From Candidatus Omnitrophota bacterium (GTDB lineage: Bacteria; Omnitrophota; Gorgyraeia; JABMRG01), in assembly GCA_013202935.1 (NCBI GenBank), contig JABMRG010000130.1, positions 1 through 18,303 of the forward strand: a stretch of DNA of 18,303 nt. Direction: 5' to 3'. Positions within the stretch are counted from its first letter, which is position 1; every line of letters begins with the position of its first letter. Positions 7,204 to 16,100 of the stretch are shown one piece after another. A program made the translations under genes and the position numbers. A model generated the notes under the pieces. It worked only from the letters and a program-made list of their open reading frames with translations, did not search any database and was not told where the DNA came from.

Positions 7204-8112
7204 ATGAAAAAGATATTGGTCATAAAAAGTGTAATGTGTATAATTTTAACTTGTTGTGTGGCAATATGTTATGCGCAGGTGAAACGTTCCCTTTTGAATG
7301 ACTCGAGCCAAGGGCGAGAGAAGCGTCCCCTAGCTATGGAGGCAAAAAGGATTGTGTCGTTAACGCCTGCGAGCACAGAGATGCTCTTTGCGCTGGGGCT
7401 AGATGATGAGATAGTGGGCGTTTCATCATATTGCAACTGGCCTATTGCTGCAAAGAGCAAAGAGAAGGTAGGTTCTTTCAGCAATCCTAATATAGAGAAG
7501 ATAATTATGCTTGAACCTGACCTTGTTATACTCACCGGCATGGAACAGGCCCATTTTAAGGGGATACTTTCTAAGCTTAAGATCGATTATCTGATTGTTG
7601 ACCCCAAAAACATAGAGGAGCTTCTAACTTCTATAGATGAGATCGCAGCTATTACAGATAGAAAAAGAGAGGCAAGGGATATCAGAAAGGGCATTGAAGA
7701 GACACTCAAGCGCATAGGCAGAAAAGTAGCTCATTCATCAAGAAAAAAGAGACCCAAGGTCTATTTAGAGATATGGCATGATCCGATTATGAGTCCAGGC
7801 GGAAACTCTTTTGTAAGTGATATGATAGAGAAAGCAGGCGGTGCAAATATTACAGCAGATTTAAGAAGGGCTTTTTCAAAGATTGACCCTGAGAGGATTA
7901 TATATAGGAACCCGGATATAATAATACTTACTTATATGAAATCGCAAAAGTGGATAAGAGAAAACCTTGCAAAAAGGGTTGGTTGGTCCAGCATAGGTGC
8001 TGTTAAGAATAATAAGGTATTTACAGATATAAATCCTGATATTATGCTACGGCCCAGTCCGAGGGTAAAAGAAGGATTAATAGAGTTGTATGAGAGGTTC
8101 TATGAGAGATAA
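7204..8112 (+). CDS. btuF: cobalamin-type periplasmic substrate-binding protein (BtuF-like)
   Basis: With the ATG at 7204 this is a 302-residue exported protein. MKKILVIKS is followed by a hydrophobic stretch and a signal-peptidase I site after CYA. The mature part is a class III (BtuF/FhuD) binding protein: RIVSLTPASTEMLFALGL, EIVGVSSYCNWP (the YC..P element typical of BtuF-like proteins), KVGSFSNPNIEKI, EPDLVIL, MSPGGNSFVSDMIEKAGG, and a final RPSPRVKEGLIELYE. It would capture corrinoid in the periplasm and deliver it to BtuCD. An upstream TTG at 7126 keeps the frame but would bury the signal peptide behind 26 extra residues. There is no strong SD ahead of 7204. A heme or siderophore ligand is the main alternative. 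Confidence 0.78.
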   Translation: MKKILVIKSVMCIILTCCVAICYAQVKRSLLNDSSQGREKRPLAMEAKRIVSLTPASTEMLFALGLDDEIVGVSSYCNWPIAAKSKEKVGSFSNPNIEKIIMLEPDLVILTGMEQAHFKGILSKLKIDYLIVDPKNIEELLTSIDEIAAITDRKREARDIRKGIEETLKRIGRKVAHSSRKKRPKVYLEIWHDPIMSPGGNSFVSDMIEKAGGANITADLRRAFSKIDPERIIYRNPDIIILTYMKSQKWIRENLAKRVGWSSIGAVKNNKVFTDINPDIMLRPSPRVKEGLIELYERFYER

Positions 8113-9085
8113 GCCTTCTATTCTTATAGCCATCTTGATGCTGTCTGCCTTAATAGCAGCAATCAGCATCTCTTTGCTTATAGGCAGTGCCAATATCCCG
8201 CTATCAGAGCTTTTTAGCGATAAGTTCAGAAGCATACTGATTTTAAGACTCTCAAGGATGATCCTTGCTGCAACAGCAGGGGCATCTTTGGCTGTTGTGG
8301 GCGCTATATTGCAGGGGCTTCTAAAGAATCCTTTGGCTGATCCATACGTTCTTGGCGTATCGAGCGGTTCAGGCCTTGGTGCAGTAATAGCTATTGTGCT
8401 CGGCCTAAGAGTAGCATCTTTTGTTGGTTTATCTTTACCGCTCTTTGCTTTTATCGGCGGGTTAATCACAATTTTATTTGTATATTTTCTTTCAAAAAAA
8501 GCAGGCCGAGTGGGTGTTGAGGATATTCTGCTTTCAGGCGTTATAGTAACAGCTATGCTTTCTGGTATAATTATGTTTCTTGTCTCTGTAGCAGAGACTG
8601 AAGGATTACACAGTGCGCTATGGTGGCTTCTTGGAAGCACTCAGATATTTGATATAAGGCTTCTGATATTAGTCAGTACAATATCTCTCTTAGGTATTCT
8701 TACAAGCATTCTTTTAGCAAGAAACCTAAATATCATGAGCCTCGGTGAAGAAGAAGCTATAACAGCAGGCTTAAATGTTGAGAGAATAAAACTGATATTT
8801 TTTATAATAGCTTCTTTGCTGACAGCAGCTGTTGTATCAGCTTGTGGCATGATAGGTTTTGTAGGGCTTATTATTCCCCATGTAGCGCGAAAGCTTATAG
8901 GCCCGGACCACAGAAGATTGATACCTGCCTCAGCATTAATAGGGGCTCTATTTTTGATTATCTGTGATATCGCAGCCAGAAGAATTGCCCAGCCAATGGA
9001 GTTGCCCGTAGGTGTTATAACAGCAATCATCGGAGGCCCTTTCTTTATAATATTGCTTAAAAAAGCAAGAAGGTTAAGGATATAA
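8102..9085 (+). CDS. btuC: FecCD-family ABC permease (BtuC-like)
   Basis: With the start at 8102 it has 327 residues and about ten membrane segments. It carries the FecCD signatures: GAILQGLLKNPLADPYVLGVSSGSGLG in the N-terminal third (split here as GAILQGLLKN and PLADPYVLGVSSG), the cytoplasmic coupling region GLNVERIK, GMIGFVGLIIPHVARKL, and the end element ELPVGVITAIIGGPFFIILL. It forms the channel of the importer with BtuD. The ATG at 8102 overlaps btuF by 11 nt with GAGAGG just upstream; an in-frame ATG at 8090 would add four residues and is the alternative. The substrate call follows btuF. Confidence 0.82.
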   Translation: MRDKPSILIAILMLSALIAAISISLLIGSANIPLSELFSDKFRSILILRLSRMILAATAGASLAVVGAILQGLLKNPLADPYVLGVSSGSGLGAVIAIVLGLRVASFVGLSLPLFAFIGGLITILFVYFLSKKAGRVGVEDILLSGVIVTAMLSGIIMFLVSVAETEGLHSALWWLLGSTQIFDIRLLILVSTISLLGILTSILLARNLNIMSLGEEEAITAGLNVERIKLIFFIIASLLTAAVVSACGMIGFVGLIIPHVARKLIGPDHRRLIPASALIGALFLIICDIAARRIAQPMELPVGVITAIIGGPFFIILLKKARRLRI

Positions 9086-9086
9086 G

Positions 9087-9869
9087 ATGGCTTATCTGGA
9101 AGTTCAGAATTTAAGAAGTGGTTATGGCCAGATAAGGATCTTGCACGATATCTCCTTTGAGATTGAAAGGGGAGAGTTTATCGGCATTATAGGCCCAAAT
9201 GGCGCTGGCAAGACCACTCTCTTGAAGACCTTAACGCATATTATAAGACCGCAATCCGGAAACATATTTTTAGAAGGCAAAGATATTCATAGCATGAGTA
9301 GCGCTGAAGTTGCCAAGAGCTTTGCTATGGTAGGCCAGGGCCTAAAACCTATATTCTCCTTTACAGCGAGGGAGATAGTTCTTATGGGAAGAACTCCCTA
9401 TATAGGCATATTAGGCCAGGAGAAGAAGGAAGACCTATTACTCGTAGAAGAGGTGCTCAAGGCCACAGATCTAAGAAGATTTGCAGATAGGCCTATAGAT
9501 GAGTTGAGCGCTGGTGAAAGGCAGAGAGTGCTAATAGCAAAGGCACTTGCTCAAAAGCCTGAAGTGCTTTTGCTCGACGAACCTACCGCGCACCTTGATA
9601 TAGGATACCAGATAGAAATACTAGACCTCGTAAAGTCCTTTAAAGAAGAAAGAGGCCTTACAATAGCTTGTGTATTGCACGATCTGAATCTTGCATCTCA
9701 GTATTGCGACAGAATTATTCTATTACATGAAGGTATAATAGTAGATTTTGGACCACCCGAGAGCATCCTAAGGTCTGATCTTATAGAGAAAGTATTCAAA
9801 ACTTCTATAAAGGTCGATTCTTCCATCCTTCAGGGCAAACCTCTGATAATCCCGATAACAAAAAGATAG
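9087..9869 (+). CDS. btuD: ABC transporter ATPase (BtuD-like)
   Basis: A 260-residue ATPase with all motifs in place: Walker A GPNGAGKT at residues 36-43, Q-loop in AMVGQGLKP, signature LSAGERQRVLIAKAL, Walker B VLLLDEPTAHLD, and H-switch VLHDLNLA. It powers import through the permease encoded 1 nt upstream. The class is that of FecE/BtuD/FhuC iron-siderophore and B12 importers. It is the last gene of the importer set; the intrinsic terminator at 9949-9987 lies 80 nt downstream. Confidence 0.85.
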   Translation: MAYLEVQNLRSGYGQIRILHDISFEIERGEFIGIIGPNGAGKTTLLKTLTHIIRPQSGNIFLEGKDIHSMSSAEVAKSFAMVGQGLKPIFSFTAREIVLMGRTPYIGILGQEKKEDLLLVEEVLKATDLRRFADRPIDELSAGERQRVLIAKALAQKPEVLLLDEPTAHLDIGYQIEILDLVKSFKEERGLTIACVLHDLNLASQYCDRIILLHEGIIVDFGPPESILRSDLIEKVFKTSIKVDSSILQGKPLIIPITKR

Positions 9870-9887
9870 TCCACCCATATATTTTTA

Positions 9888-9916
9888 TTGACACAAGTTT
9901 GAGTTTTTAGTATAAT
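9888..9916 (+). promoter_or_regulatory. consensus sigma70 promoter of the giant gene
   Basis: A perfect TTGACA at 9888-9893, a 17-nt spacer and a perfect TATAAT at 9911-9916. The predicted start is near 9923, giving a leader of about 80 nt before the GTG at 10004. This is the strongest promoter match in the window. Confidence 0.85.
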
Positions 9917-9948
9917 ATTAAGGACTTTTATAAAACTATAACTATATA

Positions 9949-9987
9949 TAGACCCCTGGCAAATTGATGCCAGGGGTCTATTTTTTT
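9949..9987 (+). terminator. intrinsic terminator / putative attenuator in the giant gene's leader
   Basis: TAGACCCCTGGC (9949-9960) and its exact complement (9969-9980) form a 12-bp stem with an 8-nt loop, AAATTGAT, followed directly by TTTTTTT (9981-9987). This is a textbook rho-independent terminator. It can end btuFCD transcripts, but it also lies downstream of the 9888-9916 promoter and only 3 nt upstream of the SD GGAGGAG (9991-9997). Transcription of the giant gene from that promoter must therefore read through it. Confidence 0.85.
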
Positions 9988-10003
9988 ACGGGAGGAGAAC
10001 TTT

Positions 10004-10132
10004 GTGTATAAACTAAGTCTACCAAAAATCATATCAGTAATACTATGTCTATCATTAATATACCAGCCGTCATGGGCTGGCCAACCACCCGCAGATACCT
10101 TAAGGCCTGTTGCGCATTCTGAGTCAGCTGGC
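10004..10132 (+). other. N-terminal signal peptide and DTLRP/SESAG leader of the giant protein
   Basis: Residues 1-25 have K3 and K8, the hydrophobic core IISVILCLSLIY, and small residues at -3/-1 (S23, A25) before G26, fitting signal peptidase I. The following residues 26-43 carry DTLRP and SESAG, the latter a near match to the internal linkers. Confidence 0.75.
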
Positions 10133-13100
10133 GCAGGCGAGCTGGAGGCTTTACTTCAGGGCGAAAAAGGACTTACGATAGGTCAGATATTTGAAGCTAG
10201 GGCTGCTGCATATAGGGAAGCATTAGGTAGGTTCTGTAAGATTGAAAAACCATCAAAGCAGGCCTTAGCCGAATTAATTCGTTTTAGGGATCATGTTATT
10301 GCAGCCTCATCCAGACGTGAACTAACTACCGATGATATAGATAGCCTAAATGAAGATGCTCTTATATATGTCTTAGCAACAGGCCATATTGTTACTGTTT
10401 CATATTTTCTTGAGCGTCGTATTGATACAAAAAGGCAAGGCAGGTCTCTTCAAAGAGCAGAGGTTTTTGAATTACTCTATAACGATAAAGGCCAGCTTTT
10501 CGTGCTAGAGGCTTCAAAAGACCCATCCCTCCCTGATAGAGCCTCATCAGCAGGAAAACTTACAAGACCCGAGGAGATAGAAAAACGATCAGAATGGCTT
10601 AGTGATGAGTCACGCAGAGACCTTAGGGCAAATACTACTGGAAAACCTATCGGGACCGCATTCCTTGGCCTTGTCTGTGCAGACAAGATACATACTACAA
10701 AAGTATTACCCAAGTGGCTTGAGAAGTTTCGCGGAAGCCTTGCCTTGGTGGGAAATATAGTACGCTCAATAGACCCTGATGGCAGCAAGGTGAGCTCTTA
10801 TTTGTCACAACTACCTACGTCTATTCAAAGAATGTTCTCTAATCTAAAGGCACTTATGAGTGGCGGGCCTGCAAATAGTTCGGCCAGGGTATGTGCCCAG
10901 TTGAGCAGGCCTAATAATGGCGGAAAGACAAAGGTAACGCTTGTTTCTGCTGTTGGCAGAGATGGAAGGCCCTTTCTTAAGGCGCATAATAAACTTGGAA
11001 TAGATACATCTGGTGTATCTGTTATTAAAGAGGAAGATACAGCATATACACTTATATTTGAAGAAAGTGATGGCACGAGAACATTTGTTCATATGCCTAT
11101 GGAGGCCCTTACGTTTGATAAGATAAAGCAGCACCCGGAATATTTTGAAAATAAAGCAGTGATTGAGCTTGGTGGGCTTGAGTTGACAGGCCTTATGAAA
11201 GACCTTCCTGCAATTCTTACATGGCTAAAAAGAATAAATCCAGAAGCTAAGATTATTTTTGATACAGTTGTTGACCAGCCAAGGCAGTGGAAAAAGTTTC
11301 GTGAGATATATGGTGATTCATACTTAAATGTTATTCTTGATGGCATAGATCTGTTTGCGCCTAGCGAAGAAGCACTGCAGATAATGGCTGATTATTATTT
11401 TCCAGATGATGAAGAGCGTGCCAATGAAGAGGCCAAGAAATATACCCCAGAGCAGGTCAGGGATTTCCTTATAGAGCAAGGTGCAAGGGCAGTAGTCTTA
11501 AAATGGGGAAAATCCGGAGCATATGTAAAGACTACCAAAGACTCTATGTTTGGTGTCGAGTCAGAATTTAGGGTACCTATCTTCAAAGGCTTTACAAGCG
11601 TGGGCGCAACAGGTACAGGTGATGCATTTTGCGCTGGCCTTGTATATGCTGTTGCTCATGGATGGGGTCTTCAAAAAACAGTCCTCTTTGCAAGCGCAGT
11701 AGGCGGAATGTGCGTCCAGTATGATGGCGGCACCATAGGTGATGAGATGCTTGTTGATGCCCTTTATTATATGGAACGCATAAAGGCACAGATGGCTGCG
11801 GAGGCTATACTTAATGCACAAACAGAAAAGGCAGCAAAATCTCTTGTGGCAAGATTAAGACGAAATGGTGATATGAGATTCTCAGGATTAGTTGAAATTG
11901 AGATATTTAACCTTCTAAGAATGAGGGCATTTCCCCATATGCCGGCACTTGAACCCTGGGAAGTAGATGACTCAATTATTGGCCAGAACGTTTTTGATAG
12001 TTTCTGGCTTACGTTAGAAGATTCAGGCATAGGTCGTGAGTGGATAGAAAGATTTGCACAACAAGATGTTGCAAGCGTATACAGACCTAAGAAGCTAAGA
12101 GATGCAAAAGGAGCATTTCCACTCAGAAGATTATTTAGTGTCTATGCATCTATTGAGCCTGAAAAGCCAGCTGAACCGGCTATAAGGCCATATAGCCGCG
12201 CTACACTTAAGGCCTTATTAACAAAGATTCGTAGAGACCATGTTAGCAATATTAATCATGCAAGACTTGTTGCATCCTTAGTAGACTTGTCTACAAAGGA
12301 TTTAGCCAAGGATATCCTTATAGAAGTTCGGCCTTTTTGGCCAAGTCCTATAATGATGGAAACCATAAGACAGGCATGCAATCTCATGGCATCTGATGCA
12401 ATGCCGTATATACCAGCCATACCTTTAAACCAGATTGGTTTAACCAATGCGCGTGGTGGATTCGAAATTGCCAGATCTGGTGTTATGGGTAAATTTTTAA
12501 GAGTAGGCCAATTTAGCGCAGACATTGCTGCAGATGAAAATACTGACAGTGGGCATAAAATCAATATAGCAGTTAATTTACCAAGACAGTTCTCACCAAG
12601 GAGAGAGCATGCAACAACAAGAACCATTGTTTGCACAGGGGGCAGCGCTATATTGTGTGCAGATAACCTGAATGTTGCAAGGCGACCCGCACGCCACAAT
12701 CCAAAATCAGTTCCAGCGGAGCTTAGAGCATCATTTAAAAAATCTAAGAAAGCAGCTGGGTTAAGGTCTCATCCTGATAATAGGATAATCCATGTTGTGC
12801 CTGGTGTTGAGGTCAAGATTCCAGCAAGCGCAAGATATATGCTTTTTGCTGGTGATGACGGCTTTAGTGCCTTAGAACTTACCCGAGCAGACACTGCTGT
12901 TGCTGCATCCTCAGCTGGACAGATAACAACAAAAGATGTAGCTGCTAAATATATAGCGTGGCAGAAAGCTCAATCTGGAAAGACAGCTCCACCAGTGCGA
13001 AAAAGAGGCAGAAGCAGCAGGCATAAGGCAAAGGGTCAAGAGTCGCATGCAAATAGACTACACGTAGAGCTCATGACTACAGCAGCTCAATTTGTCCGCA

Positions 13101-16100
13101 CCAGAGAATTCCGTGACCTACCTGTTGTTACAAACCGTGAACAGGTTGATGGTAATACTTTTATAGTCGCTGGTTTGTCTGTGCCAGGTCATGGTTACCG
13201 GGTGATGAGAGGCCCTCTAGATGAACGCTCGGATTCGGACCTTAAAGCATACCAATACCGCTTGATGGGTAAAGCGAAAGATCTTTTAAAAGCATCCTCA
13301 GCAGGGCAGCAGGCAATAGCCAAGGCCGTTGTGGATGCATTCGTAAATGCCATACGCCGTGGTACACCATCAGCTGAATTGGAATATCTACTCAAAGGTA
13401 TAAGTAATGTTAATTTGCTGAGGAGGGCATGGCGAAAATTGGTTAGTATATATACACGCGATCGATACGTTTTAATAAATAGGACAGAATCCACAGATAG
13501 ACGCTTAGCAAAACTGCACCCCGATCTCTCAGATGTTGAGAGGTTAATTGGTGAAAGGGTGCGTAAATTGCAATCTGAACCTGAAGCCAAAGCTGGTATT
13601 GAGGCGGTGCCTTTTGGCGGGTTTGCTCCTTTTATCATAGATACAAGGCCGTTAAGTGAGAATGGAAAACTTCTTGCCGAATTGGATGAGGTAGTAAAGA
13701 TGATCCAGTCCGGAGATGATATTGCACGCAGGATAGTAAAAGGAAGTTTTGAATATATTACACCTACGCCATGGGCAACTGCCGTAGGAGAGGCGTGGAC
13801 AGTGCTTATAAGATACAGAGGACAACTAAGGCCTGTGCTTATGCTTTTTGACTTAGGCAGATTAAAGAAAATAGGAGTTCTTGTTAATGAGCCTTTTAGT
13901 TATCGCCATCATCTTGGAGAGATGGGGTCACGTAATCCAGCGAGGCCATACTTTAAACAATATATTGAGCAAACTGAAAAGAATATTGCAAGAGCCTCAT
14001 CTGCAGGTGGCGTAGAACAACTATTAGCAGGTATAGAAGAGAATCCTGCTTTAGCCTTTTCTAATGCCAATAGAATGAAACTCACTGCAGTAAGAGATTA
14101 TGATGCTATGAGCCGGCTGGTTGCATATAAGGTACTTATAGATTACAGAAAGGCTATAGCCGAGAAAGATTACTATGTATTAGGTTTGCCTACAGGCTCT
14201 ACGCCTATTGGGCTATACGGGATATTAGTTAGGTTTGCTGAGTCAGGTTTGATGGATTTTAAAAAGATTATAACATTTAATATGGATGAGTATGAAGGGC
14301 TAGATCCTGAATATGTAGGCAATATGACACCTGAAAATCCTGGTAATCCTGATATAAGTTATAAGGCGTTTATGTACCATCATCTTTTTAAGCCATTGTT
14401 TGATAGGGGCCTGATTTTACAGGAAGATATTAACAGAAATGTAAATATATTTGAGAGTAATCCTCAAGATGCAGGTAGGATGTGTGCTGAATATGAGCGC
14501 AGAATGGATACTGTAGGTGGTGTTGACACTTTCATAGGCGGCATAGGGCCAGATGGGCATATAGCTTTTAATGAACCAGATGGTTTTGTTATAAGAGAAG
14601 GCAGGAACGCAGCTGTTAGCTCTGGCACCACGCCTGAATGTGAATCAAGAAGAGTTTTTCTTACCCAGGAGACGGTTGACGCAAATGTTGATTTTTTTGA
14701 GTTTTATGGAAGAGATCCAAAGAATGGCAGAAGATTGGTAAAACAAGAAGGTGGCAGGCTGATTTTTGTTGAACAAGGCACAAGGGGGGCCAGAGAGATA
14801 ACCCATGAGGAAGCTCTATCCAAAGTGCCCAGGTCTGCCTTTTCCATAGGGATAATGACTTACAAGAGAGCAAGGCATCAGATAGTAATGGCGAACGGTG
14901 AGAATAAAGCTTCTCCAGTTGCAAAAGGAATGGAAGACAAGCCTGATAATAATCTTGCACTTTCTTTGTTCCATGTCTGTCCTAACTGTGAGCTTATAAT
15001 AACAACAGATGCTGCATCTCAACTAACCAATCCGCCTGTTATAAAAGAAGTAGCACCTCTCGAGCCTTTGATAAGAGCCTCTTCTGCAGGCACTGTTTCG
15101 CTTCCTGTTCTTGTACTTAATAGCGGCAGTTCATCAGTAAAATATCAGGTCATTGATATGAGTACCGAGGAGGTATTAATCAAGGATGTAGTAGAAAATA
15201 TTGGTGAAGACGGTGGTGTAGCAGATCACAATATAGCAATCGCTAACATTTTACAGAGATTAAAAGAAGAAGGCATTGAACCTGTTGCAGTAGGCCATAG
15301 GGTTGTTCATGGGGGTGAGATATTCAGTGCCTCTAAATTGGTTGATGATGAAGGAAGAGTAGAGGGAGGAATAGAAGAATACCAAAAACTTGCCCCATTG
15401 CATAACCAACACAACCTTGCAGGGATTAGAGCATGTAAAGAGCTTCTACCAGGCATACCACAAGTGGTAGTATTTGATACAGCATTTCACCAGACCATAC
15501 CTGAAGCGGAGTTCAGATATGCTATTCCAGAAGAGCTCTATGAAAAGCACAAGATAAGGCGCTATGGTTTCCATGGTACAAGCCATTTTTTTGTTGCACT
15601 CAAGGCGATTGCAAAGCTTATAAAACTTGGAATACCACGACATAAGACAAAGGTCATTACCTGCCATCTTGGAAACGGCGCTAGCATAGCCGCGGTAAAA
15701 GGTGGTAAGTCTATAGCTACTTCTATGGGGCTTACGCCTTTAGAAGGGCTAGTCATGGGAACCAGAACCGGTGATATAGACCCTGCCGCTGTCTTATACA
15801 TTATGAAGATGTGTAATATTACACCAGAAGAACTGCATAAAATGATCGAAAAGATAGGCCTCTATGATGAATCAGGCTTAAGTCAAAGAGCAAGAGAGCT
15901 ATTTAGCGCTGCAATCCATGCAAGAAGGCCTGATAGAAAAGAAGCTGCTGAGGCTGCGCTTAATAAGTTCCTGCTTGAGGCGTTTAATGATTTTACGCGC
16001 CTTGTAATAAATAATATATATGCACAGCTTAATACCTTATTGAATAAGAAGAGTGGCATGCTTGGAGTATCAGGTGTTAGCAATGATGTAAGAGTCCTTA

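Noticed and set aside
10301..10318. AASSRR at residues 100-105 as another linker
   Set aside because: It lacks the final Ala-Gly and lies inside a helical stretch, not at a domain edge.
12256..12699. Antisense open frame of 147 codons within the giant gene
   Set aside because: No recognisable product or ribosome site; it is a shadow of the sense frame. The same holds for the other antisense frames, including 8077-8640.
15119..15142. NSGSSSVK as a linker-like Ser-rich repeat
   Set aside because: It is the standard acetate kinase signature, not a linker.
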